From JANMDR01 sp031376425 (GTDB lineage Bacteria > Pseudomonadota > Gammaproteobacteria > Burkholderiales > Usitatibacteraceae), in NCBI GenBank assembly GCA_031376425.1, contig JANMDR010000063.1:1-23154 (forward strand): DNA of 23,154 nt, given 5' to 3'. Positions 1 through 8,783 of this stretch are shown piece after piece. A program made the translations under genes and the position numbers. Each line of letters begins with the position of its first letter. Positions within the stretch are counted from its first letter, which is position 1. The notes below the pieces were generated by a model. It did not search any database, was not told the origin of the DNA, and was given only the letters and a program-made list of their open reading frames with translations.

Positions 1-143
1 CTCATTTCCATCACCGACATTCCTGTGCCAGCAAAATTAAGCATTTCAACTTGCGCTTGCTGAAGCACGGGGAGCGGTAAGGCGGCAGGACCCGCAGAAA
101 AATTATGTGTTCGTAAATTTGGTGACGGAGTGTTCATTAACAT
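1..143 (-). CDS. serC: Phosphoserine aminotransferase SerC, N-terminal fragment (cut by left window edge)
   Basis: SerC is a PLP-dependent aminotransferase that makes 3-phosphoserine from 3-phosphohydroxypyruvate and glutamate in serine synthesis. It also serves the 4-phosphohydroxythreonine step of pyridoxal phosphate synthesis. Only about 47 codons are visible. The minus strand reads NFSAGPAALPLPVLQQAQ followed by EMLNFAGTGMSVMEM, which is the characteristic SerC N-terminus (NFxAGPAxLPxxVL...GxSVMEMSHR). Two ATGs are possible, at 143-141 and 137-135. The second gives MNTPSPN and neither has a strong ribosome-binding site. The gene is separated from the upstream minus-strand gene by a terminator at 226-260, so it probably has its own promoter. 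The identification is firm from the motif; the rest of the gene lies outside the window. Confidence 0.9.
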   Translation of the reverse strand, partial: MLMNTPSPNLRTHNFSAGPAALPLPVLQQAQVEMLNFAGTGMSVMEM

Positions 144-179
144 GATCTTGGAATGTAAGCATAAAGGATGAAAGTTATT

Positions 180-208
180 ACTATAGCGCAGCAAGCGCCG
201 GCAAAAAT
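180..208 (-). promoter_or_regulatory. Candidate sigma-70 promoter for serC
   Basis: On the minus strand, TATAGT (185-180) is a good -10 element about 37 bases upstream of the serC start. The -35 position at 17-base spacing is only a T-rich ATTTTT, so the match is partial. Its placement between the terminator at 226-260 and serC makes it the natural candidate. This is inferred from position and consensus only. Confidence 0.3.
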
Positions 209-225
209 CAGGCTGACATAATATT

Positions 226-260
226 AAAAAAGGCGCAAAGAATATCTTTGCGCCTTTCTA
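226..260 (-). terminator. Rho-independent terminator downstream of the FecR-domain gene
   Basis: GGCGCAAAG (232-240) and CTTTGCGCC (246-254) form a perfect 9-bp stem around a 5-base loop. Flanking A/T pairs extend it. On the minus strand the stem is followed by six T residues (231-226), which fits termination of the gene ending at 289. On the plus strand it is followed by TTTCTATTT, so some bidirectional activity is possible, although no plus-strand gene reads into it here. Confidence 0.85.
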
Positions 261-288
261 TTTACAAGGTGTACTGCAAAACACCAAG

Positions 289-2457
289 CTATGGTTGCTT
301 TTCCAAGGTACCGCGCACGGGTGAACGATTTTCCCTGTGCTTTGGTTCGTCGGATTTCGGTTCCCGTTCCGGTTTATCGGGCTTTGATTCCGCTTTCGGT
401 TTGTGTGGTATCACAGGCTGAGGCGCATTTAGTAGACCCTGCGGTTGCGCTCCATAACTGCCACGCCTAAATCCGGTTGGTGCTTCTGTATTTTGGCTTG
501 GCGCGACCGCAGGTGCCGCATAACCTGGACGCGAATAAACCGGTGCAGAGGGTTGATTTACCGGTTGTTGCGATACGGGCGCAGCCGGTTGCGATGGTGC
601 AATTCGCCCCCCAGAAATATCCTGCTTGCTGGGGTTATACACTTCACGGCCCGGTAATGGCATCGGCTGCGGTACGGGTTGAATAGCTGGTACTGGTTGC
701 TGCGGCGTACGCGAACCGGTAATACCAAGGTTAGGCGTTGGGGCTGGCACTGGTGCCGATGCAGCGGGCGGCAAACTCACACCACCGCGCATAATATCAG
801 CGGCTGTTGGCCGCCCTGTCGGCTGCTGCTGACTTGGTGCCGGCTGTGCTGGCTGATACGTTTGCGCCGGCTGAATAGGTTGAGCGGGTTGAGCGGGTTG
901 GACTGGCTGAAAATTCGGCCTGCCTCCAGCAAATCCAGCATTTCCGGCTGGCGTTTGTGGTGCTTGAGGCGTTTGCAACACAGCAGGATTAGCAGGAACG
1001 GCAGCAGGGTTATTAACTTGCGCAGGCGCATTATTACCTCTAAATCTACCTGGCAATAGCGCTGGCGCGGCAGTAGTGAAGGTGTTGTTAAAACCGTTTG
1101 GTGCTACACCGCCACGCATTATATCCGCCGCCGAAATGGTAGCTTGTGTAGTGATAGGTGTTGCGTTCAAAAACACGTCACGCGCTACAAAAGTAGCCCC
1201 TGGCGCTTGATTTTGGTAAACATTGCTCGCCGCACTTGGGCGGTTCGCCCAGCCAGCATTTACATTACGCAGGTAATTTTGATTGCTCGTATAGCTCGGT
1301 GCAAAACGATCATTAGGTGACAACGGGAACCAGCCGACGGCGCCGCGGCCATTCAGTGCGTTACTTAAAGGATCGCGACCATGATTGCGACCATCATGAG
1401 AAAAATTACCATGCCAGCCCACTAAAGCCGGTGCGTAAACCGGACGATGAACATAACTGCCTGGGCTCCAGCACCAGCGGTTGCTCGTAAATAACCAGCG
1501 TCCATAGTGAAACGGCGCAAATCCCCATGGCGCGTCATCCACCCATGTCCAACCCCAACGACGGGCATAAGTCCAACGACCATAGCGATAAGGAGCCCAA
1601 GACGCGATAGTAACGCGCGGTGCCCAAATGCGGCCATATTCATTGTCGTCAATCCAATCACCGTTGGCATTGAGATCTTCGTAGCCAGTCATAAAGGGAG
1701 ATATCACCCGATCACGTATCACACGAGAGTAGGCTAAATCATCATCGCGATCGCGGTTGTAAGCCCAACGATCAAAACCTGTTTCAAAACTGCGTTCATA
1801 GCGGGAATCGGCAATATTGCCGCCGCGTACAGTCAACGTGGTGCCACGCTCTAAGCCGCGCTGCACGCCGTCACCCTCAACACGAGCAGAGCCTGAAAAT
1901 ACCGTAAAACGGGTTTCGCCGGTCTGCGCATCGGACTCAACGCGGAAGCGGCCATTGCCACGGATTGCCAAACGGCCTTCCGCAGTATCGATCCAAAATG
2001 AATCACTGCGACTAAAATCACGCACCCGCACATTTACGACGCCGCGTTGCAAAAACAGTACAGTCGCGTTATCTGTCAAATTAAGCACATCAAGCACGGT
2101 TTCTTCGTCAATACGCACAGCCTGTGCGCCTACACGGAATTCCGCACGGCCGCCGCGACCAGTCCACACCGAGTTTTCATTCGATACCGGATAATTTAAA
2201 CGGCCACGCGCCCAACCTTCTTGATTGTCACCAAAAAACGAAACGTCACCACTTAAATAACTCAAGCGGCCAACACGACCGGGAGGATCAGCCCATTCCT
2301 GCGATGCGATTCCGCTATCAACATTGATTGAAACAGAGACCTGAGCCTGCGCTGGCGATACCGTGACAACGCCAAACGCTGCGACACTGGCCAACATACA
2401 GGCAAGGGCCAGCGGCCTGAAAGTTACATTAGTAGGGGCAATAAATTTGTTTTTCAT
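289..2457 (-). CDS. Secreted FecR-domain protein with W/Y/G-rich DUF6600-like segment and Pro/Gln-rich tail
   Basis: Protein of 722 residues with an N-terminal signal peptide (hydrophobic core about 14-34, likely cleavage after AQA near residue 39). Residues about 63-213 resemble a FecR-type beta-rich domain (VGRLSYLSGDVSF, then a repeated strand pattern ending ERGTTLTVRGG). Residues about 255-350 are rich in W, Y and G, with repeated GRW and W-x-D-x-P-W-G-F elements as in DUF6600-type proteins. The rest is Pro/Gln/Ala-rich and low complexity, with QPAQP-like repeats and two copies of AADIMRGGV near residues 444 and 554. The tail is basic and charged. A GAGGA ribosome-binding site lies about 4 bases before the ATG. 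No TonB-type receptor or sigma factor adjoins it, so a classical FecR signalling role is not supported. Export to periplasm or surface is inferred; function unknown. Confidence 0.75.
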   Translation of the reverse strand: MKNKFIAPTNVTFRPLALACMLASVAAFGVVTVSPAQAQVSVSINVDSGIASQEWADPPGRVGRLSYLSGDVSFFGDNQEGWARGRLNYPVSNENSVWTGRGGRAEFRVGAQAVRIDEETVLDVLNLTDNATVLFLQRGVVNVRVRDFSRSDSFWIDTAEGRLAIRGNGRFRVESDAQTGETRFTVFSGSARVEGDGVQRGLERGTTLTVRGGNIADSRYERSFETGFDRWAYNRDRDDDLAYSRVIRDRVISPFMTGYEDLNANGDWIDDNEYGRIWAPRVTIASWAPYRYGRWTYARRWGWTWVDDAPWGFAPFHYGRWLFTSNRWCWSPGSYVHRPVYAPALVGWHGNFSHDGRNHGRDPLSNALNGRGAVGWFPLSPNDRFAPSYTSNQNYLRNVNAGWANRPSAASNVYQNQAPGATFVARDVFLNATPITTQATISAADIMRGGVAPNGFNNTFTTAAPALLPGRFRGNNAPAQVNNPAAVPANPAVLQTPQAPQTPAGNAGFAGGRPNFQPVQPAQPAQPIQPAQTYQPAQPAPSQQQPTGRPTAADIMRGGVSLPPAASAPVPAPTPNLGITGSRTPQQPVPAIQPVPQPMPLPGREVYNPSKQDISGGRIAPSQPAAPVSQQPVNQPSAPVYSRPGYAAPAVAPSQNTEAPTGFRRGSYGAQPQGLLNAPQPVIPHKPKAESKPDKPEREPKSDEPKHRENRSPVRGTLEKQP

Positions 2458-2511
2458 GGTGTCCTCGGCATTTAATAAGGCGGGAATGCAATAAATTGAC
2501 TGGTGAAATAA

Positions 2512-2542
2512 TTGCCAGCTACAGCTGATAACGCGTTATATA
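2512..2542 (+). promoter_or_regulatory. Candidate promoter in the divergent intergenic region 2458-2719
   Basis: TTGCCA (2512-2517) and TTATAT (2536-2541) lie 18 bases apart on the plus strand, a fair sigma-70 match for the gene starting at 2720. The 262-base region separates two divergent genes and must also hold the promoter of the minus-strand FecR-domain gene, but I could not pick one convincingly. A TTGACG at 2551-2556 has no good -10 partner. No riboswitch-like structure or small gene was evident. Confidence 0.3.
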
Positions 2543-2719
2543 CCAATTAGTTGACGCTTAGCATGGCATTGCCGCCTTGCATCGATATCAAGCTAAATTC
2601 AGGATTTTGATGCAAGATAGCATTTCATGCGATTATGGCGGAATGAAAATTTAACAGTACGTCAACGAGACGTGCAATATCACACAAAAAGTAAACACAT
2701 CGTCGGTGGAGATTGCTGC

Positions 2720-5700
2720 ATGGATGCTAAAACCGTATTTACAAAAACCGCCAAAGGCGTGACGCAAGTTAACCAAAAAGCGCAATCACTTTCAAAAGAT
2801 ATGATGAAAGTGCTAAAGCTCGTTGACGGCAAATCAACCGTCACGGAAATGGCTAAGAAGATCGAAGTGACAGAATTGGCTCTCAGCAAAGCTCTTGGCC
2901 AACTTCAATCCGAAAGCTATATTAAGATTTTTGAGATAAAAGCTGACGCCCCCTCTGACTTTAGAACCGACTTCGGTGGCGATCCGATTGAGGTAGACGA
3001 TTTCGATTTTACTGGCGTCGGCAAGATGCCGGTATATGAGCCCACACCCGTTGTTGCCCCCGCACCAGTAGCCGCTCCGGGAGCGGCCAAGTCATCGTCG
3101 CCAATATTATCGAATTTGAGCGATAGACCGCCGCCAACACCTGTTACACCACCTCCGCCCGCAAAAGTAGACGAAAACGCCCTCGCAGCAGCGCGCGCCA
3201 AGGCACAGGCAGATCAGGCGCTAGCCCGTGCAAAAGTAGAACGTGAGGCTGGATTACGCACGCGACTAGAAGTAGAAGCCAGAGCGCGCAAAGAAGCTGA
3301 AATACGCGCTATTGCTGAGGCAAAACGAGCCCAAGCTGCGGCCGAAGTGGCACGCGCTGAATTGGAAACCTCGCTTGAAACTGAACGCAAGCAACGCGCT
3401 GCATTAGAAGAAAGCCGCGCGACACTGAGCCGCCAACAAATATTAAAAGAAGAAGAAGCCGCCAAAGCACTAGAAGCTGCCCGTGCTCGGGCGCAAGCTG
3501 AGGCACAAGCACTTGCGGGTGCACGAGCGCTCGCTGAGGCTGAAGCGCGAATGCTCGCCGAAGCACGCGCACAAGCTGAACAACTCATGGCACATCAAGC
3601 AACGGAAGCGATGAAAGCGCAAAAGGAATTGCGCGCACAGTTGAAAGCAGAAATCGAGCTGCAAGTACGTGCTGAAATTGAACAGAAAATGCGCGTAGAT
3701 GTAGAAGAACAGGCACGTGGTGAAGTAAATGACGCGATCATTGCAGAAGCACGCGAACAGGCAGCCGCCATGCTGGAACTGCGATTAGTAGATGAACGCG
3801 CTAGCTTAGTGCGCGCCGAATCTAGCGCCAAGGAACGCGCCGAAATTGCGGCACAAATGATGTTGGCCGAGCAAGAAACCCGAATTCGTGCCGAAATGCA
3901 AGCCACAATTTCCGCGATTTCTGCTGAAAAGGCGCGCTTGGAAGAAGCTTCCAAAGCGGCCGCCATTGCCCAAACCAAAGCAGCGGAACAACACGCCATG
4001 CAGATGGCGGAGTTGGTGCAGGCGGAAGCCCGAGCCGCTGAATTGGCGGCTGAGAATGCGCGTATTGCCGAACAACAAACGCGAATAGCCGCTGAAAACG
4101 CCAAAACCGAGCGCGAAGCGCGCTTAGCTGTAGAAGCGCAGGCAGAAATGATGGCGGTCGAAGCTGCACGGGCGCAGGCCGAGATGGCAGAAAAATTAAA
4201 GGTTGAAGAGAATGCTCGCCGCCAAGCGGAACTAAAGGCGCAGGAGCAGGCGCGACTAGAGCGCGAAGCGCGTGCCATCGCGGTAGAACAAGCCGCCCAA
4301 GCGGCGGCGGCGGCGGCGCAGTCAAGTGAGCTAGTGCAACGTTTAAAAACGGAAGAAGCTGCACGCCTAGCTTCTAGCGAAGAAGCAAAAGCCCGCGCTG
4401 TGAGCGATCAGCGTGCACGCGAACGCTTGGAAGCACGCGTACGCGAAGAAGCGCAAAGCCGTGCTGAGGCTGAGGCCAAAATGAACGCACGCTTGGCACA
4501 GGAACGCGAGGAAAACGCGCAAGCACAAGCCCGTATTTTGACTGAACAAAGCCTCCGCGCCAAGGCAGAACTAGGCAGCGAAGCCGAGCGGCTAGGCCGA
4601 CTTGAAGCTGAAGAAAAAGCACGTCTAGAAGGGCGTGCCCGAGCCATTGCATCACAGGCAGTCATTGATCAACTGGCTGAAAAAGACCGCATTGTGCAGG
4701 AAGCCGAAGCGCTTCTTCAAGTAGAAAAAAACGCCCGCGCCATCGCCGAAGAAAAGGCCAATGCTGAAGAACGCGCCGAGGCCAAATATCGGCAGGCGCA
4801 AGTAGAGCATTTACGCGAGCTCAATCGCAAGGCGGCGATGCAGAAGCAAATTGAGTTGGAAACAGGTGTGCCGACGCCAAAGCGTCGTGCGGTTAAAAAA
4901 GAGCGTCACCTAATTCGTTGGACCATTGTTTCTATCATAGCAATGGCTGGTATTGCGGTTGCGGCACTTCCATACGTGCCGCTAGATGCCTTAAACAAGA
5001 GGCTTTCCACAGCACTAAGTGCACACTTTCACGATGATGTTGCTATTAACAGCTCCCGCGTAAGTCTATTTCCAAACCCACATTTAATCATCGAAAATAT
5101 GACGATGGGCAAACTCCAAGATGTAAAAGTGGAAGTGGGGCGTGCCTACATGGATTTAGGCTCAATTTTCGGCAACCGGTTTGCGATCCAACGCATGGAA
5201 CTAGACGGCGTGAGTTTTTCCAACGATTCCTTATCCCGCGCTAGCAAGTGGAATTCAGCAGCCGTTCAGAGCAAAGAAATCGATATCGAAACCATCACTC
5301 TGCGCGATGTGAAACTCAATATTACCGGACTAAAACTTGAGCCATTTGATGCGGAAGTTACATACGACAAGGCTGGCGTACTAGAAAAAGTTACGGCTAA
5401 AACAAAAGATCTTAAATGGTCACTTTCCGCATCGAAAAATAAAGCTGTATTGCAGGCCAATGCCGATGCCCTCGCGGCGTCAGCTGCCCCTGCCCCTGCA
5501 CCAGCAGCCGCACCAGCCAGCGCTACAGTAGCCACTACCGATGCTGCAGCGCCTGCTGCTGCACCACCTCAAGCGCTTGCTAACGCGACGTGGGCGTTAC
5601 AGTTTGGTGCCTCAAATTATGAGCTTCCAGGTGGCGTTCCAATATTACTCAGAAACGTACAAGCAAGCGGCGTACTCGGCGATAAAGAATTATTGTTTAA

Positions 5701-6259
5701 CAACATCATCGTCGATATGTACGATGGGCGCGTCACTGGCGTTTTGCGCGCGAATTGGAAAGATAAGGTGCAATACACTGGTAACTTTACCGCTGCGCGC
5801 ATTAAGCTCACTGAACTCATGCAGGTATTTAGCAAGGAAGTGACTGTTAACGGCCGCATGGAAGGCAATTTTAACTTCGCAGGCGAGGCACCAGCAGTTG
5901 GTACCTTATTAGCAAAACCGCAAGTAGATGGTAATTTTTTCATACGTGACGGCCTGGTCAGTAATATTGATCTGGTGCAAATCATGCGTACATCAGGCAC
6001 TGGCTCTACCGGCGGACAAAATAAATTTACCGAGTTCAGCGGCTTAATTAAGGCATCGGAAGGCGTAGTGCGGTATGAGAAGTTGCGCATGATAGGTGGC
6101 GTATTAATTGCCAATGGCAATATCACAGTTACCCCAACCGTCACTGGTAGATCATCGCTTAGTGGCGGTGTTGCCGTAGAAATTCGCTCGGCTGTTGCAC
6201 AAGACCGTGGCACTTTTGTACTGAGCGGCTCTGTCGCAAATCCCGCATTGAAACGATAA
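2720..6259 (+). CDS. Chimeric inner-membrane protein: winged-helix-like head, long coiled coil, one membrane span, AsmA-like periplasmic domain
   Basis: Protein of 1179 residues. The start at 2720 (MDAKTVF) is chosen because GGTGGAG sits 8 bases upstream; an in-frame ATG at 2627 adds 31 residues with no family character. Residues 1-72 look like a small helical, winged-helix-like domain (KVLKLVDGKSTVTEMAKKIE...LGQLQSESYIKIF). About 107-150 is Pro-rich. About 154-707 is almost entirely Ala/Glu/Arg/Lys/Gln and predicts a very long coiled coil, including a run of six Ala encoded by (GCG)6. About 730-752 is a single membrane span preceded by Lys/Arg. About 753-1179 resembles AsmA-type proteins of the inner membrane facing the periplasm (SLFPNPHLIIENM; a final GTFVLSGSVANPALKR), with a Pro/Ala insert near 920-955. 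Topology (N-terminus cytoplasmic) is inferred from the positive-inside rule. AsmA relatives act in outer-membrane and phospholipid homeostasis. The gene overlaps the next by one base (TAATG). Confidence 0.75.
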   Translation: MDAKTVFTKTAKGVTQVNQKAQSLSKDMMKVLKLVDGKSTVTEMAKKIEVTELALSKALGQLQSESYIKIFEIKADAPSDFRTDFGGDPIEVDDFDFTGVGKMPVYEPTPVVAPAPVAAPGAAKSSSPILSNLSDRPPPTPVTPPPPAKVDENALAAARAKAQADQALARAKVEREAGLRTRLEVEARARKEAEIRAIAEAKRAQAAAEVARAELETSLETERKQRAALEESRATLSRQQILKEEEAAKALEAARARAQAEAQALAGARALAEAEARMLAEARAQAEQLMAHQATEAMKAQKELRAQLKAEIELQVRAEIEQKMRVDVEEQARGEVNDAIIAEAREQAAAMLELRLVDERASLVRAESSAKERAEIAAQMMLAEQETRIRAEMQATISAISAEKARLEEASKAAAIAQTKAAEQHAMQMAELVQAEARAAELAAENARIAEQQTRIAAENAKTEREARLAVEAQAEMMAVEAARAQAEMAEKLKVEENARRQAELKAQEQARLEREARAIAVEQAAQAAAAAAQSSELVQRLKTEEAARLASSEEAKARAVSDQRARERLEARVREEAQSRAEAEAKMNARLAQEREENAQAQARILTEQSLRAKAELGSEAERLGRLEAEEKARLEGRARAIASQAVIDQLAEKDRIVQEAEALLQVEKNARAIAEEKANAEERAEAKYRQAQVEHLRELNRKAAMQKQIELETGVPTPKRRAVKKERHLIRWTIVSIIAMAGIAVAALPYVPLDALNKRLSTALSAHFHDDVAINSSRVSLFPNPHLIIENMTMGKLQDVKVEVGRAYMDLGSIFGNRFAIQRMELDGVSFSNDSLSRASKWNSAAVQSKEIDIETITLRDVKLNITGLKLEPFDAEVTYDKAGVLEKVTAKTKDLKWSLSASKNKAVLQANADALAASAAPAPAPAAAPASATVATTDAAAPAAAPPQALANATWALQFGASNYELPGGVPILLRNVQASGVLGDKELLFNNIIVDMYDGRVTGVLRANWKDKVQYTGNFTAARIKLTELMQVFSKEVTVNGRMEGNFNFAGEAPAVGTLLAKPQVDGNFFIRDGLVSNIDLVQIMRTSGTGSTGGQNKFTEFSGLIKASEGVVRYEKLRMIGGVLIANGNITVTPTVTGRSSLSGGVAVEIRSAVAQDRGTFVLSGSVANPALKR
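4301..4318 (+). repeat. (GCG)6 triplet tract in the coiled-coil/AsmA gene
   Basis: Six consecutive GCG codons encode Ala528-533 within the long coiled coil. The tract is in frame, so copy-number change would alter length by single residues without a frameshift. Confidence 0.9.
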
Positions 6260-6729
6260 TGAGCGCAATCAACCCTGACGAAGCTCAACCCTCTATTTGG
6301 TTCGCAAAAATACCTGCCCCTACGGTCGCGCAGGTAAACAGCATCGCGCCGAATACTTTGGTCGCCCACTTAGATATTAAAATTATTGAAATCGGGTCAG
6401 ATTTTCTGCGAGGCACTATGCCAGTCGATGCCCGCACCTATCAACCGATGGGGCTATTACATGGCGGCGCATCAGTCGCGTTGGCAGAAACATTGGGCTC
6501 TATCGCTGGTTTTATGAGTATTGACCATGCCAAATTTAGTATCGTTGGGGTTGAAGTAAACGCCAATCATATTCGCAGTGTACGCGACGGTTTGGTGACT
6601 GGCACTGCACGCGCACTGCACCTTGGTCGCACCTCGCAAGTGTGGGAAATTAAAATTGAAAACGACAAACAACAACTAGTCTGCATTTCCCGATTAACTG
6701 TCGCCGTGGTGCCCAAAACATCAAGTTAA
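6259..6729 (+). CDS. Hotdog-fold acyl-CoA thioesterase (PaaI / YdiI / EntH type)
   Basis: Protein of 156 residues with a single hotdog domain. The diagnostic stretch is GLLHGGASVALAET: His68-Gly69-Gly70 and the likely catalytic Glu77, as in the MenI (YdiI) and EntH (YbdB) branch of PaaI-like thioesterases. These enzymes hydrolyse aromatic or acyl CoA or carrier-protein thioesters in the cytoplasm. The exact substrate cannot be told from sequence, and no menaquinone or enterobactin genes are nearby. Its ATG overlaps the stop codon of the upstream AsmA-like gene (TAATG), so translation is probably coupled and the two share a transcript. Length is normal for the family. Confidence 0.85.
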   Translation: MSAINPDEAQPSIWFAKIPAPTVAQVNSIAPNTLVAHLDIKIIEIGSDFLRGTMPVDARTYQPMGLLHGGASVALAETLGSIAGFMSIDHAKFSIVGVEVNANHIRSVRDGLVTGTARALHLGRTSQVWEIKIENDKQQLVCISRLTVAVVPKTSS

Positions 6730-6793
6730 GCCTTGGAGAGGACATATTTAGGTCATTTCTGAGGCGCATAGCAGTGCAGTATTTTTTAAGACC

Positions 6794-8701
6794 GTGAAGT
6801 ACCGTAAAATAGCATGGGTGAATGCTATCAATCCCCAAATCCCCGCCACGCCCAAGCCTAATAGCGAAACGCTGCCAAATTCGCTTGATGAATTGCCGCA
6901 AGTGCTACCAGCTAACGACACTTCTGGTAGCGCTGCACCGCCACTTAAAAAAAGCCCGCGCGAGTTGAGTAAACTATTAGCGCTTTGGCAGTTTTTAAAG
7001 CCGCATCGGGGTCGCTTCGCCCTGGCAATGGTCGCTTTAGTTATTGCGGCCAGCACGATGTTAAGTATAGGCAAAGGCTTACAGCACGTTATTGATCGAG
7101 GATTCAGTGCGCAAAACCCTGCGGCGCTCGATAGCTCCTTAATTATATTAATCGGCATGATTGTTTTGCTGGGCACAGCCACGTTTTCGCGTTATTACTT
7201 AATTGCTTGGGTGGGTGAACGCTTTGTAGCGGATATCCGCTTGGCTGTGTTTAAGCACGTGTTAAGCCTGTCCCCCGGTTTTTTTGAAGTAACACGCACT
7301 GGTGAAGTGATTTCCCGTTTAACTAATGACACTACGATGCTTGAAGGTGTAATTGGCAGTGCGTTTTCATATGCCCTACGCAATACGGTAATGTTAATTG
7401 GCGGTTTGGTGATGCTCTTTATCACCAGCACCAAATTAGCGCTACTGGTGTTGCTAGGTATACCCTTTGTATTAGCCCCAATTTTAATTTTGGGTCGCCG
7501 TATCCGCACCTTGTCGAAGGCTCAAGTAGATCGTGTGGCTGATACTGCCGCCTTTATTGACGAAACACTGCATGAAGTTCGCACCGTGCAGGCCTATGCC
7601 AATGAAGGCTACACTAATAAAAAATTCGGCGAAAACATCGAGCGCGTGTTTGCCAGCGGCGTGACGCGGGCGCGATTTCGGGCGGCGCTCGTGGCCGCTG
7701 TCATCGTTCTGGCGTTTGGTGCAGTAGGCATTGTGCTATGGGTTGGCGGGCGCGATGTGATTGCTGGCCGCATTACTGCGGGTGAGCTTACCGCATTTAT
7801 TTTTTATGCAGTAATTGTTGCCAATGCGGTGAACGCAGTAAGCGAAGTGTATGGAGAGTTGATGCGCGCGTCGGGGGCATCGGAGCGCCTAATGGCGCTG
7901 CTCAACACCAAAGCTGATATTGAGGAACCTGCAAATCCGGTCGATTTTGACCAAGTACCGCAAGCTGGCGCTGTTCGTTTTGAAAACGTCGTATTTCATT
8001 ATCCCTCACGTCCAGAAACCGCAGCAATTGCGCATTTAAATCTCACCATAGCACCCGGCGAAGTGCTAGCGCTAGTCGGCCCAAGTGGCGCGGGCAAAAC
8101 CACCCTGTTCCAACTTTTATTGCGATTTTATGACCCGAAAACCGGCACGGTTTCAATTGACGGGGTTGACCTGCGCCAAACCTCCCCACAGGCTGTTAGG
8201 CGGCGCGTAGCACTGGTTTCGCAAGACCCTGTAGTGTTTGCAGCCAGCGTAATGGATAATGTGCGCTATGGCCGTTTAGATGCGTCGGACGCGGAAGTAA
8301 TCGAGGCCTGTCGTGCTGCCTATGCCTTGGAATTTATTGAAGCTATGCCGCAGGGCTTAAATACTTGGCTTGGCGAGCGCGGTGTGCGCTTGTCAGGGGG
8401 ACAACGTCAGCGCATTGCCATCGCCCGCGCGTTTTTGGCCAATCGCTCGATTTTATTGCTTGACGAAGCTACTAGTGCGCTTGATTCCGAAAGTGAGCAA
8501 AAAGTACAACTCGCCCTAGAAAAACTCATGCAGGGTCGCACCACTATCATCATTGCTCATCGCTTAGCTACAGTACGCAATGCCAATCGCGTCGTGGTAT
8601 TGGATGGCGGCAGCATTGTCGCGGAAGGCACCCATGATGCCTTGGTGGCGGAAGAGGGTCTATATTCAAGACTCGCAACATTGCAGTTTGGTCAGCAATG
8701 A
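6794..8701 (+). CDS. MsbA-like ABC exporter, fused permease and ATPase (half-transporter)
   Basis: Protein of 635 residues, a type IV (former type I) exporter half-transporter expected to work as a homodimer in the inner membrane. About 60 N-terminal residues are Pro-rich and poorly conserved. The six-span domain runs about 63-365. The ATPase domain (about 395-635) has Walker A GPSGAGKTT (429-437), Q-loop Gln477, signature LSGGQ (533-537), Walker B ILLLDE (553-558) and H-loop His589. The start is GTG at 6794, because an in-frame stop lies at 6749 and no ATG occurs between; GTG at 6818 is an alternative. Neither has a strong ribosome-binding site. The family includes lipid A, lipid and multidrug exporters, and the closest general label is MsbA-related. 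Cargo is unknown. It lies 64 bases after the thioesterase gene. Confidence 0.9.
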   Translation: MKYRKIAWVNAINPQIPATPKPNSETLPNSLDELPQVLPANDTSGSAAPPLKKSPRELSKLLALWQFLKPHRGRFALAMVALVIAASTMLSIGKGLQHVIDRGFSAQNPAALDSSLIILIGMIVLLGTATFSRYYLIAWVGERFVADIRLAVFKHVLSLSPGFFEVTRTGEVISRLTNDTTMLEGVIGSAFSYALRNTVMLIGGLVMLFITSTKLALLVLLGIPFVLAPILILGRRIRTLSKAQVDRVADTAAFIDETLHEVRTVQAYANEGYTNKKFGENIERVFASGVTRARFRAALVAAVIVLAFGAVGIVLWVGGRDVIAGRITAGELTAFIFYAVIVANAVNAVSEVYGELMRASGASERLMALLNTKADIEEPANPVDFDQVPQAGAVRFENVVFHYPSRPETAAIAHLNLTIAPGEVLALVGPSGAGKTTLFQLLLRFYDPKTGTVSIDGVDLRQTSPQAVRRRVALVSQDPVVFAASVMDNVRYGRLDASDAEVIEACRAAYALEFIEAMPQGLNTWLGERGVRLSGGQRQRIAIARAFLANRSILLLDEATSALDSESEQKVQLALEKLMQGRTTIIIAHRLATVRNANRVVVLDGGSIVAEGTHDALVAEEGLYSRLATLQFGQQ

Positions 8702-8783
8702 CGACACAATTGGCGCTGACATACAAGCCGCAACTTTGCTAGACTTAAATACTTTTTAGATCAAAATTTTAGAAATTTCGACT

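Noticed and set aside
2627..2719. Upstream in-frame ATG extension of the coiled-coil/AsmA gene
   Set aside because: The 31 added residues lack family character, and a good ribosome-binding site precedes ATG 2720.
3595..4278. Minus-strand open frame of 227 codons (and other long ones over 3200-4660)
   Set aside because: They lie opposite the coiled-coil gene and are Ser/Ala/Arg/Cys-rich mirror translations of Ala/Glu/Arg codons. They have no domain motifs and no ribosome-binding site.
4301..4318. GCG tract as a phase-variation switch
   Set aside because: Unit length is three bases and in frame, so copy changes cannot turn the gene off.
5617..6369. Minus-strand open frame of 250 codons across the end of the AsmA-like gene
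   Set aside because: It overlaps two convincing plus-strand genes and their junction, and its product shows no recognisable motif.
6730..6793. Possible terminator between thioesterase and exporter genes
   Set aside because: A short GCA/TGC pairing precedes a T run, but the stem is only three base pairs, too weak to call.
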